Shown: piece by piece, positions 8,224-14,534 of the stretch | Numbering within the stretch: position 1 is the stretch's first letter | Layout: each line of letters opens with the position of its first letter | IMG/VR virus record: IMGVR_UViG_3300027852_000065 | Coordinates: 1 to 45,429 of that record | Length of the DNA: 45,429 bases | Strand: one strand, 5' to 3' | Origin: a virus | Notes under the pieces: model-generated | Databases searched by the model: none | The model's input: the letters and a program-made list of their open reading frames with translations, nothing else | Told to the model about the DNA's origin: nothing | Translations under genes and position numbers: made by a program

Positions 8224-8424
8224 TTACCCGCCTTTTCCGTAAAGTTCAAGAGCTGTCTCTCTTATAAGGTCAATAAAACAAGCTTTTTGATCAGATAATT
8301 CAATAGCCAACTCAACTAAACGAAGTAAAACCAGTTTTTGTTCTCCTTTTTGTGAGAATCTTCGATAGAATTCCTCGTATAAACCCAAAGGAACTCTAAT
8401 TTGTATTATTTTTTCTTTAGACAT
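8224..8424 (-). CDS. Putative ribbon-helix-helix regulator
   Basis: 66 residues from an ATG at 8424 preceded by AAGGAAAG. The frame is open further upstream but only to a TTG without SD, so the shorter form is chosen. KEKIIQIRVPLGLYEEFYRRF at residues 3-23 fits a ribbon-helix-helix: a short beta strand followed by helix A, with a second helix LVLLRLVELAIEL. Such small dimers bind palindromic operators. It is therefore a candidate reader of the repeated palindromes in this genome, but nothing here proves that. A perfect 14-bp hairpin lies directly upstream. Confidence 0.5.
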   Translation of the reverse strand: MSKEKIIQIRVPLGLYEEFYRRFSQKGEQKLVLLRLVELAIELSDQKACFIDLIRETALELYGKGG

Positions 8425-8436
8425 TTGACTTTCCTT

Positions 8437-8477
8437 GAAAGAAGACAAGAAAGGATCTCCCCCTCTTGTCTTCTTTC
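8437..8477. promoter_or_regulatory. Perfect 14-bp inverted repeat (hairpin) upstream of RHH gene
   Basis: GAAAGAAGACAAGA at 8437-8450 and its exact complement at 8464-8477 enclose a 13-base loop. It lies between the SSB-like stop and the RHH start codon, 13 bases from the latter. On the minus transcript there is no U-run after the stem, so an attenuator, processing site or operator is more likely than a simple terminator. On the plus strand a T-rich run follows. Confidence 0.75.
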
Positions 8478-8491
8478 TTTTAAAAATTATG

Positions 8492-8959
8492 TTATTCGAT
8501 TGCTTTGAAGATCCCAAAGGGAGATATATTATTTACTAGAGCATTCGACCTAGAATCTATCTCCTGAAGAACATAGCCTTGACCCCGAAGATTCTCACTT
8601 AAGATTATATCCGTGCCTTCTACGGAACCTCCAAAGGCTGTAACAAACTTTGCGATGGCTTCTATTTTTTTATCTGAGATCTTGTTACCTCTCATATCTC
8701 TTTTATTCTCGTCAGCCAAAGTAGGCCAGCCAAAATATAGTGTGAACCACCTGCCGGCAAATTCAGGATCATCACTTTCAGTTTTAACAGACACCAACAA
8801 ATTATAACCTGCACCTTCTTCTTCAGTTAGACCCGCCTCCATCTTTTTATTGGGCTTAAGCACAGGTTCCTTGATGATAACACAATTATAAAAGTCCTCC
8901 GGCAATAGTACTGCTTCCTCAATGCTGTCCGCATCCTTGGGTAAAGTAAATACAGTCAT
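8492..8959 (-). CDS. Putative ssDNA-binding protein (DUF669/OB-fold like)
   Basis: 155 residues. The beta-rich middle part (YNLLVSVKTESDDPEFAGRWFTLYFGWPTL) and KIEAIAKFVTAFGG followed by LRGQGYVLQEID resemble the SSB-like / DUF669 proteins that phages encode beside Sak4-type recombinases. The location, next to the Sak4 gene cluster, supports this. A binding role for ssDNA during annealing or replication is inferred. A clear SD (GAGGAG) precedes the ATG, and palindrome site 2 lies 35 bases upstream. Confidence 0.5.
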   Translation of the reverse strand: MTVFTLPKDADSIEEAVLLPEDFYNCVIIKEPVLKPNKKMEAGLTEEEGAGYNLLVSVKTESDDPEFAGRWFTLYFGWPTLADENKRDMRGNKISDKKIEAIAKFVTAFGGSVEGTDIILSENLRGQGYVLQEIDSRSNALVNNISPFGIFKAIE

Positions 8960-8994
8960 TTTAAACTCCTCTGTTTAAAGGTTAATAAACTCGC

Positions 8995-9017
8995 AAATGG
9001 TTACAATGTGTTGATTT
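8995..9017. promoter_or_regulatory. 23-bp palindrome, site 2 (upstream of SSB-like gene)
   Basis: AAATG-GTT-ACAATGT-GTT-GATTT, flanked by AAACTC on the left and AAGTTT on the right, which extends the symmetry. It stands 35 bases before the ATG at 8959 on the minus strand, farther than in most other sites. Confidence 0.8.
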
Positions 9018-9085
9018 AAAAGTTTACATGATATCACCTCCTATTCTTTTTTAATTCTCGCCAAAGCATCAGTCCACGCCACATC

Positions 9086-9281
9086 ACCTATGCTGTAGCT
9101 TACATTACCTTTATTTTAAGATACATTGCCTTTACATTGCTTTGCATGACCTTAACTGGGCTTTACTTCAGTATGCTTCACCATGCCTTTACAGGACGTT
9201 ACTGTACTTTAAGCTACCTTTACAACGCATCACAGAGCCTTTGCAACACCCTTCTTAACTTTGGCTACGCACAGCTTAACT
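9086..9281 (-). repeat. Degenerate 10-11-bp tandem repeats (TGTAAAGG-like)
   Basis: Read on the minus strand, this stretch after the stop at 9282 is built of imperfect units such as TGTAAAGGCA, TGGTGAAGCA and TGCAAAGCAA, about a dozen with 10-11-base spacing. All minus frames carry stops, so it is not a clear gene. The last 16 codons before 9041 (ending GDVAWTDALARIKKE) look protein-like but lack a start. The region could be a structured or bent DNA segment, or the decayed end of a repeat-coding gene. Confidence 0.6.
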
Positions 9282-9926
9282 TTACTCTTGCTCATCATCT
9301 AATACTTCAAACCTACCGTAGCCACCACTACCTCGCCATTGACCAAGTCCTACAAAAGTGCCGTAATATAAGATTTCTTTTAATACCTTCCAAGTAAGAC
9401 CTTTGCTATTTTTAATAAGCTCTATATCAAAAATAATAACTCTTCCAGCTTTTACATGATCACTTTTAAGCAAGGCAACTCTTGGGCCTTTTGGTGTTAT
9501 AGTACGAATAGGCCTAGTAAGCTCACCATCTGGTTTTTGAAGATAAGTATTAGTATCTTCATCACTAAAACGTAACTTTCGTGGCTTAACAAAAACCAAA
9601 AGATCTATCCATTTTTTATATGCGACAATTTTGTTTATAGCTCCTGATGCCATAGCAACTTCACAACCACATTTCAGAAATCCTCGGAGCATATAGTCAT
9701 AAATAAAAATACCTTGCTCATCCGAATGAAATCCTGTAGCTCCCTTCTCTCCCGTATCTTCTACAGTTTCCATCTCTTCTTTTAGCTTCTCTACATCCAA
9801 GTTATCCTCTTCTTTTAGATGCTTAGACAGAACGAACTTCCTATAAACTTCAGCATCTTTGGTTACAGTCCCTAAAAGATCCTCAGTTAATTTTATTGCA
9901 AACTTCTTACGCTCTGTTTTTATCAT
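9282..9926 (-). CDS. Conserved-looking phage protein with C-terminal Gly-rich loop
   Basis: 214 residues. N-terminal KKFAIKLTEDLLGTVTKD and a mid-part DLLVFVKPRKL look beta-rich. The C-terminus reads VGLGQWRGSGGYGRFEVL: a G-x-G-x6-G-x-G-x-F pattern like the glycine-rich loop that ends ferredoxin-like RAMP domains. One Cys pair (CGC) occurs near residue 92. The start overlaps the Sak4-like gene by 20 bases, so the two are co-translated and a role in recombination or processing of nucleic acid is likely by context. I do not claim it is a Cas protein. Confidence 0.6.
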   Translation of the reverse strand: MIKTERKKFAIKLTEDLLGTVTKDAEVYRKFVLSKHLKEEDNLDVEKLKEEMETVEDTGEKGATGFHSDEQGIFIYDYMLRGFLKCGCEVAMASGAINKIVAYKKWIDLLVFVKPRKLRFSDEDTNTYLQKPDGELTRPIRTITPKGPRVALLKSDHVKAGRVIIFDIELIKNSKGLTWKVLKEILYYGTFVGLGQWRGSGGYGRFEVLDDEQE

Positions 9927-10716
9927 TTTTAGTCCCTTTCGTCTTAAATCGTTTTTCCCAAAGAAGCCTGAATCCTGCTGGCTCTTTATTTAAATCTACT
10001 CTAATAGGATCATTCCAATTTTTTCCTTGACTATTCAAAGTACTTTTTAAAAAATCCCATTTGCCTGTGCCAGAAGTATTCCAAAAATACTCTGTCTTTT
10101 TATCCTCACTGTCTTTTCTCCAACAAAAATAGCTCTCATTGAACCAATTAGGTATATCCGTCCTCATTTTTCCTGTAGCCTTCGGCAGATATTTAAGTCC
10201 GCCCATCTCTTCATCCTCTATGATCTCTAAGTGCATAGCAAGACCATAGTGAATAGGGAGACTTATATAAGACTTAATATGATCGGCTACTTTTACCATT
10301 TGAGGTAGATAATGTTGCATTGCTGGAACACCACCGAGACCTCTTTTAGGGTCCAGCAACAAACACCAACGCATACAGATAGATAAGAGACTCGACAAGC
10401 CATCTTCAATAACAGAGTCATAATCGAAAGTCTTGTCTTTTACCTTCTTAACTATCTCTTTCCTTATTTCTTCAGCCATTGTCCAGGCTTTAGGTGACAA
10501 AGGGTCTGGATGCTCGCAAGGAAGGACATCTACATTAGGATAGCCTTCATACGTCTCTTTTCGTCCATCATAATCTATGACAAGTATATTTCCAGGCATA
10601 GTTGTAAAACCTGTTGACTTACCTGATCCTGAAGGACCTGTTAAGGCTACTTTGATTTTGTAATTCTCAGATAGTTTTAAATCTTTTGCTGGTATAGCAT
10701 TTGCTAGATGGTCCAT
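9907..10716 (-). CDS. Sak4-like RecA-fold ATPase (AAA_24), single-strand annealing
   Basis: 269 residues. Walker A GPSGSGKS at 27-34, then ILVIDYDGR near 44-52. YDSVIEDGLSSL at about 100-110 serves as Walker B. HYGLAMHLEI and PKATGKM provide the later conserved strands of the PF13479 / Sak4 group. These ATPases promote single-strand annealing together with a phage SSB. The SSB-like gene two positions downstream fits this. The ATG at 10716 has a GGAG-type SD (AAAGGAGAAATAAAA). The gene continues into the next one with a 20-base overlap. Confidence 0.8.
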   Translation of the reverse strand: MDHLANAIPAKDLKLSENYKIKVALTGPSGSGKSTGFTTMPGNILVIDYDGRKETYEGYPNVDVLPCEHPDPLSPKAWTMAEEIRKEIVKKVKDKTFDYDSVIEDGLSSLLSICMRWCLLLDPKRGLGGVPAMQHYLPQMVKVADHIKSYISLPIHYGLAMHLEIIEDEEMGGLKYLPKATGKMRTDIPNWFNESYFCWRKDSEDKKTEYFWNTSGTGKWDFLKSTLNSQGKNWNDPIRVDLNKEPAGFRLLWEKRFKTKGTKNDKNRA

Positions 10717-10785
10717 GTTTTTATTTCTCCTTTTTAGAAGCTATGTCTTGCCTCAATTTCAAAGCTAAAATAGGGTGACAGAAAA

Positions 10786-10887
10786 TTAAGTCTTGTCCAT
10801 TTTAGGTCTTAATAAAGAAGTTGAGTTTAAAGTTTCTCGCATCATCTTCGTTGTATCTAATATCGTTTGGTAATTAAGATTAGACAT
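10786..10887 (-). CDS. 33-residue hypothetical peptide
   Basis: A short open frame starting MSNLNYQTILDTTKM and ending LLRPKMDKT. It is preceded by a strong AAAGGAGGTG SD 8 bases before the ATG, and begins 3 bases after the stop of the zinc-finger miniprotein. The SD and tight spacing are the only support. No function is proposed. Confidence 0.45.
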   Translation of the reverse strand: MSNLNYQTILDTTKMMRETLNSTSLLRPKMDKT

Positions 10888-10890
10888 CTG

Positions 10891-11067
10891 CTATTCACCT
10901 CCTTTTAACCTTTCTTGAGAAGGCGACAATATTAGTCCGCTACCCCCACAGACTCTACAAGTATAAGGCCCTGTGTTACTGCTTATCCATGTCTCCTGGT
11001 CCCCTGCCACTCCTGGAGGCTTTGACACAAGTCCTGTACCGTCACAAACTGGGCATTTTTGATACAT
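10891..11067 (-). CDS. DnaJ-type zinc-finger miniprotein
   Basis: 58 residues. Two CxxCxGxG motifs, CPVCDGTG (5-12) and CRVCGGSG (37-44), are separated by 24 residues. This is the zinc-centre pattern of DnaJ central domains, reduced to one zinc site. Phages often carry such free zinc miniproteins of unknown role. They may bind unfolded proteins, other replication proteins or nucleic acid. The start overlaps the AAATTA end of the preceding broken frame. It lies in the operon just upstream of the Sak4-like gene. Confidence 0.75.
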   Translation of the reverse strand: MYQKCPVCDGTGLVSKPPGVAGDQETWISSNTGPYTCRVCGGSGLILSPSQERLKGGE

Positions 11068-11069
11068 TT

Positions 11070-11191
11070 TTAATTTCCTTTCTCTTCTAATATTTCTCTT
11101 AGTGCATTTGCCAAAGCTTCTATTGCCGCCGCCTGATAACCAAAAAGTTCGGCTACATTTCTACCGTTAAATTGTTTACCGTATCGTCCAT
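11070..11191 (-). pseudogene. Small gene apparently broken by a frameshift
   Basis: An ATG at 11191, with a GGAGAGG SD directly after palindrome site 3, opens only 12 codons (MDDTVNNLTVEM). A second frame with clear protein character, GRYGKQFNGRNVAEL then FGYQAAAIEALANALREI, runs to the stop at 11070 but has no start codon. The 122-base length is not a multiple of three. The gene would be intact (about 40 residues) with a one-base correction. A sequencing error, a real decay or a programmed frameshift are all possible. Confidence 0.4.
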
Positions 11192-11202
11192 TTTCCTCTC
11201 CT

Positions 11203-11225
11203 AAATGGTTACATTGTGGCGATTT
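11203..11225. promoter_or_regulatory. 23-bp palindrome, site 3
   Basis: AAATG-GTT-ACATTGT-GGC-GATTT. On the minus strand it ends 11 bases before the ATG at 11191, and the SD GGAGAGG fills the gap. GC-rich element B ends about 20 bases upstream. Confidence 0.8.
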
Positions 11226-11244
11226 AACAGTTTTATGTTATGCC

Positions 11245-11391
11245 GCTCCTCGCCTACCGAGCCTTTTTACCCCCGTTTCTCGTTTAGCCTCAACCGAGCT
11301 TCTCCCTTGAAGGCGGAGAGGAGGCCTCGGGCGTGGTTACGTCTCCGGCCTTGCGTCCGCAGCAAGCTGCGTCCGCTCGCCCTTTTTATAC
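11245..11391 (-). repeat. GC-rich interspersed element, copy B
   Basis: It begins directly after the stop of the zinc-ribbon gene (11386) and is far richer in G and C than its surroundings. On the minus strand it carries a GCAGCTTGCTGC hairpin, then the shared core GACGTAACCACGC, CCTTCAAGGGA and AAGCTCGGTTG. Copies A (11610-11740, opposite orientation) and C (inside terL, 21371-21505) share these blocks in the same order. Stops occur in its frames, so it is probably non-coding here. Confidence 0.75.
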
Positions 11392-11565
11392 ACTATTTCC
11401 TCTTCGGGTATTATATATCTCGTCTCCGCATACAGGGCATATTGCCTTAAAAAGGTATGAGCCGTCTCTTAGATCGAGTGTTACTTGTACATCCTCCGAG
11501 GGCAACAAACGAAATCCAGAGTCTTCACATTTGTCACAATACAGGTTATAAAACTGAACCTCCAT
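11386..11565 (-). CDS. Zinc-ribbon miniprotein
   Basis: 59 residues from the ATG at 11565, which has a TAGGAGGTG SD. The open frame reaches further upstream, but that part is only read-through of the palindrome and GC-rich element A. Cysteine pairs YCDKC (8-12) and CPVC (44-47) are spaced as in a zinc ribbon. The final residues are DEIYNTRRGNSV. This gene is enclosed by GC-rich elements A and B in inverted orientation. The role is unknown; binding of nucleic acid or a protein partner is typical for the class. Confidence 0.65.
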   Translation of the reverse strand: MEVQFYNLYCDKCEDSGFRLLPSEDVQVTLDLRDGSYLFKAICPVCGDEIYNTRRGNSV

Positions 11566-11578
11566 AATCACACCTCCT

Positions 11579-11601
11579 AAATCGTTACATTGTGGGTATT
11601 T
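11579..11601. promoter_or_regulatory. 23-bp palindrome, site 4
   Basis: AAATC-GTT-ACATTGT-GGG-TATTT. On the minus strand it ends 13 bases before the ATG of the zinc-ribbon gene, and the SD AGGAGG lies in between. Element A starts 9 bases beyond its other end. Confidence 0.8.
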
Positions 11602-11609
11602 AACTCGTT

Positions 11610-11740
11610 TTGCCTGTCGAGCGGCGGAAGGTGCTTCAGCGCCGACCGACGCCAGACGCAACCACCCTCGGAACCCTCCTCCCTTAAAGGGAAAAGCTCG
11701 GTCTGCGGTTACAGGCAAGCCGAGGGTTAAACAGCTCGGT
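11610..11740 (+). repeat. GC-rich interspersed element, copy A
   Basis: It is bounded by an 8-bp inverted repeat, TTGCCTGT at 11610-11617 and ACAGGCAA at 11711-11718. A further similar stretch (CCGAGGGTTAAACAGCTCGG) extends to about 11740. The core AGACGCAACCACCC, CTCCTCCCTTAAAGGGA and AAGCTCGGT aligns closely with copy B and in part with copy C. Orientation is opposite to B. No convincing open frame is present. Confidence 0.75.
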
Positions 11741-11747
11741 TGTTGGA

Positions 11748-12026
11748 TCAGGACAGGTCAAGAAGGCTAGCGTTACTAATAGCTATATCTAAAGTCTTTA
11801 ATGTCTTTACAAGTTCATTAACTTTTAAGCAAAGTTGTGTATAGGTATAACTTTCTCCTAAGGTTGTTACCTTTGTAATGGTTGCTGCATAGTCGATTGC
11901 TGGGATCTTCTGGCCTATCTCTAGTTTATCTGGAGCTTTACCATTGACAGATCTTAGTATCTCGTTGGCCTCGTCTTTAGTTGCAGAAATCAGGCAACCT
12001 TTGTTCGTTTTTGCTATAATTTCCAT
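11748..12026 (-). CDS. Hypothetical protein
   Basis: 92 residues, not recognised. The beta-like N-terminus (MEIIAKTNKGCLISATKDEA) and a C-terminal helix end in KTLKTLDIAI, the same eight-residue LKTLDIAI found at the end of the MazG-like protein at 420-740. The SD AAAGGAG lies upstream of the ATG. Palindrome site 5 stands 33 bases before it. GC-rich element A follows its stop. Confidence 0.65.
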   Translation of the reverse strand: MEIIAKTNKGCLISATKDEANEILRSVNGKAPDKLEIGQKIPAIDYAATITKVTTLGESYTYTQLCLKVNELVKTLKTLDIAISNASLLDLS

Positions 12027-12059
12027 TCTATTTCTCCTTTTTTGTGTGTATTAACTCTT

Positions 12060-12082
12060 AAATGGTTACATTGTGTGTATTT
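12060..12082. promoter_or_regulatory. 23-bp palindrome, site 5 (longest arms)
   Basis: AAATG-GTT-ACATTGT-GTG-TATTT, with the outer symmetry extended to AACTCTTAAAT on one side and ATTTAAGAGTT on the other: 11 perfectly paired bases. It lies between the minus genes 11748-12026 and 12104-12412. Confidence 0.85.
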
Positions 12083-12103
12083 AAGAGTTTTCATAGATTA
12101 ATC

Positions 12104-12412
12104 TTAGCTTGTTAAAATAGCGTAAAGGATTATAGAAAAGGCTATAATAACGGCCCCTAGAATAATTGCCTCTACTACCGTAGGTGTGGTTACAATCTTG
12201 AGGATATTAGCCATTTTAGTGTCTCCTTTAGTCTCTTTTTTCTCCACAAGAGCTTCAAATTTATTTTGGACTTCTTCTATATCTTCACCAGTTAAATAAG
12301 CTATGTGATCTCTTAAAGCAATTAGTTCTGATTGAACATAAATACGTTTAGATATGGGTAATTTTAATAATGTTATATAACTTATTTCTAACTTTTCTAA
12401 AGATTCAGGCAT
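12104..12412 (-). CDS. Membrane-anchored small protein with possible internal start
   Basis: 102 residues. The first 65 are helical and charged (ELIALRDHIAYLTGEDIEEV). The last 30 form one transmembrane segment (EAIILGAVIIAFSIILYAIL). An in-frame ATG at 12214 is preceded by AAAGGAGACACTAAA, a good SD, so a separate 36-residue membrane peptide may also be made. A small holin-like or superinfection-type role is possible, but its position among early genes argues against a late lysis function. Confidence 0.6.
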   Translation of the reverse strand: MPESLEKLEISYITLLKLPISKRIYVQSELIALRDHIAYLTGEDIEEVQNKFEALVEKKETKGDTKMANILKIVTTPTVVEAIILGAVIIAFSIILYAILTS

Positions 12413-12426
12413 TTTAAATCTCCTCT

Positions 12427-13341
12427 CTAAACTACCTTATCTGAGTCTCTTTCCCAGGGAGTCCATTTATCTCTCCAGGTATAGAATTGTGAAAAGTCAT
12501 ATTCAGAATCATCTGAATTTTCAGGATCTATTCCTGATAGACAAAGTGTCAGGTAAGGACAAGGTGACTTACCTATACCACCTGAGCATTGCATATAGAC
12601 ACGTTCACCTATCTTAGGCCACGTCCAGTGACTCCATTGATTTCTTAATGAATCAGCTATAAGAATAGTATCTTTTATAAAAGATTCTACATAATGATCT
12701 TCACGCTCTTCAAGCTGTCTATGATACATGGCTGAAGGCTCTTTGCGTTTACGCTTCGAGCATATGTTCATAAGAATTCCGAAAGGTTTTTCGTTTAAGA
12801 GCTGCCATAAACCCCAATAATAGCCTGTTACTTGTGAGGCTGTCTTCCATTGCTCCAGGTAAGAGGTTGTTATATAGTTTCCTGTTGTTTTGTCTTCTCG
12901 GCTTAGGATGCCATAACCAGGCCATTCTATATAGGCATCTAAAGCCCCACCATAGTTAATAGATGTTCCTGGAATAGGGAAAAGAAAACCAAGTTCGTAA
13001 CCCACCTGGTTCCAAGGATCGAGACCCTCATATTCTTTGACATAGCCTTTAAAGAGTGTTTCCAGGTTATCCCAATTATTTACCTTGTCCTCATCCATAA
13101 AAGGACTTTGTTCCCATTCTTTTAAGCCCGCTTGAAGGGACTCTTCAGGTGACTTGCCCTCATGCCAGTTCGATATGACTATCCCCCAGGCTCTGCCCCA
13201 AGAAAAGTAAGCTGGTTCAGTGGCGGGTGTTAGGCCTCTTAAAAACCAGTAAGCTGAACGCTGACAAGAACAATACTGACTTATGATAGTGTTATCAAAG
13301 TTTTCTGGAGGTCCATTTTTATAAAAATCTTGGTTGTTCAT
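12427..13341 (-). CDS. RecB/Cas4-type PD-(D/E)XK nuclease, probable Fe-S exonuclease
   Basis: 304 residues. QYCSCQRSAYW at residues 22-32 and the late CSGGIGKSPCPYLTLC provide the Cys set that binds an Fe-S cluster in Cas4/AddB-like nucleases. GGALDAYIEW near 131-140 and ILSREDKTT about 10 residues later are the D...(D/E)XK catalytic core. SYLEQWKTASQVTGYYWGL follows as the helical Q-x-x-x-Y motif IV. The expected activity is single-strand-dependent exonuclease, giving substrate for the Sak4-like annealing system downstream. It probably takes the place of a lambda-type exonuclease. Confidence 0.8.
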   Translation of the reverse strand: MNNQDFYKNGPPENFDNTIISQYCSCQRSAYWFLRGLTPATEPAYFSWGRAWGIVISNWHEGKSPEESLQAGLKEWEQSPFMDEDKVNNWDNLETLFKGYVKEYEGLDPWNQVGYELGFLFPIPGTSINYGGALDAYIEWPGYGILSREDKTTGNYITTSYLEQWKTASQVTGYYWGLWQLLNEKPFGILMNICSKRKRKEPSAMYHRQLEEREDHYVESFIKDTILIADSLRNQWSHWTWPKIGERVYMQCSGGIGKSPCPYLTLCLSGIDPENSDDSEYDFSQFYTWRDKWTPWERDSDKVV

Positions 13342-13354
13342 TTTATTCTCCTTT

Positions 13355-13843
13355 CTAAGAACATTGCCAGATCATTTCTGGTTCTTCTACAGTAATTACC
13401 TTCTGTCCCTTTATGATTCTTCCTGTATTAACCCTTTTACAAAAGTTTAAGTCGGGTAGTAATTCTATTACGAGATAGAAAGTCTCTTCAAACAGATATT
13501 TCTTTACTAAGACGTTAGAACTATCTGCGGCTTCAAAAAAACAATTAAGTTTAGGGAAAGCTTCTTCTAGTTCTTCTAAGAAGAGTAAAAATTTAGTTAA
13601 TGTAAGCTCTTTAGATTGTTTTAGATCCAAGCATATAAAATTGGTGCTGTATATATTGGGAAGAATCTGAAGGTGTTCGTCTCCCCAAAACGCTTTGGCG
13701 AACTTTGCCATAGGTATGAAGTACTCTAAACAGGTTATGAACTGTTCTCGGTCTTGTTCATATCTATCTAAGAAACGCTCATAATCCTCTAGATAAGGTG
13801 CCCAATCTTCTCGATTCTCTTCAAGATGTTCCATGAACTCCAT
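13355..13843 (-). CDS. Hypothetical protein
   Basis: 162 residues from the ATG at 13843, which has a GAGGAG SD 7 bases away. The longer frame to 13939 overlaps the preceding gene and has no SD. The protein is acidic and helical (EHLEENREDWAPYLEDYERF), with a C-terminal beta-like part (YLVIELLPDLNF, KVITVEE). Not recognised. It lies directly upstream of the nuclease gene, 13 bases away. Confidence 0.65.
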   Translation of the reverse strand: MEFMEHLEENREDWAPYLEDYERFLDRYEQDREQFITCLEYFIPMAKFAKAFWGDEHLQILPNIYSTNFICLDLKQSKELTLTKFLLFLEELEEAFPKLNCFFEAADSSNVLVKKYLFEETFYLVIELLPDLNFCKRVNTGRIIKGQKVITVEEPEMIWQCS

Positions 13844-13844
13844 G

Positions 13845-14045
13845 TTATTTCTCCTCTCTTGTCGAAGGGTTTTGTTGACAGAAATGACAAGAAAAGCTAG
13901 TCCAATCTTCTCTTGCAGCGAGCATAAGGCATGATTCATACATAGGACAATCCATGTTTCTGTGGTGATCGTCCCAGAAAAAGATTGATAAGGGTAGCCA
14001 AGGTACAGGGTTGAAAGGCTTGTTAAGGTGGGCTTGTTTTGACAT
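13845..14045 (-). CDS. Zinc-finger phage miniprotein
   Basis: 66 residues with a clear AAAGGAG SD. The C-terminal half reads HRNMDCPMYESCLMLAA followed by REDWTSFSCHFCQ. This is the pattern C-x5-C-x(14-15)-C-x2-C after an N-R-x-x-x-C lead, which I recognise as a frequent small zinc-binding phage protein of unknown role. Its last codons nearly touch the next gene's start. It may be a transcription or host-takeover factor, by analogy only. Confidence 0.7.
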   Translation of the reverse strand: MSKQAHLNKPFNPVPWLPLSIFFWDDHHRNMDCPMYESCLMLAAREDWTSFSCHFCQQNPSTREEK

Positions 14046-14065
14046 GGTTAAGCTCCTTTCTTAGG

Positions 14066-14437
14066 TTAGAGTTGGCAGGTTAATGTTCCTAATTCCAGAA
14101 GGTTGATCTTTTTTGCTGTATAGACATTGTAAAGAAAGTCTTGAGGAAAACGTTCTGACTTGGCTTGTTTGAGCCAGTCAGTTTTTGGTATCCTGCCTCG
14201 ACTTGGTTTAGGACTTTTGTGTAATGGCCCCTCAAGGTTGAAAGGCTTGTGAGATATTGTTAGACAATTTCCTCGCCGTTTTAAGGAGAAATAATGGCGC
14301 AAGCCTGTTTGCCATAGAAATGTGTGTATATAAGCTCGTGTATCTATAGCCTCTTGAAGCGTTCCGGTTAATTTGATTGACTTTTCTTTAGGTAGGTTTT
14401 CTAGATTCTGGTAAAGCTTTGCATAGGTAGGTTTCAT
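14066..14437 (-). CDS. Hypothetical basic protein
   Basis: 123 residues with a GAAAGGAGATC SD. It is basic in the middle (HKSPKPSRGRIPKTDW). Two regular helices lie near the N-terminus, YAKLYQNLENL and TLQEAIDTRAYIHTF. Not recognised. DNA binding would fit the charge but is not shown. Confidence 0.6.
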   Translation of the reverse strand: MKPTYAKLYQNLENLPKEKSIKLTGTLQEAIDTRAYIHTFLWQTGLRHYFSLKRRGNCLTISHKPFNLEGPLHKSPKPSRGRIPKTDWLKQAKSERFPQDFLYNVYTAKKINLLELGTLTCQL

Positions 14438-14451
14438 TTGATCTCCTTTCG

Positions 14452-14532
14452 TTAGTTTATCTCGGTGAGTAGAAAATAGACCCCAATGGTTAGTCCTATT
14501 AATAATAGATTAGATAAAAGTTCCTCTAACAT
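14452..14532 (-). CDS. 26-residue single-span membrane peptide
   Basis: MLEELLSNLLLIGLTIGVYF followed by LLTEIN. The whole peptide is one hydrophobic helix with acidic ends. A GAGG SD lies 7 bases before the ATG, within the end of the upstream gene, and the following gene starts 15 bases after the stop. The spacing fits a real gene, but the length makes this tentative. Confidence 0.45.
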   Translation of the reverse strand: MLEELLSNLLLIGLTIGVYFLLTEIN

Positions 14533-14534
14533 AC

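Noticed and set aside
9137-9397. 86-codon plus-strand frame across the short repeats
   Set aside because: It lies on the opposite strand to all neighbours and is formed by the repeat composition. No SD.
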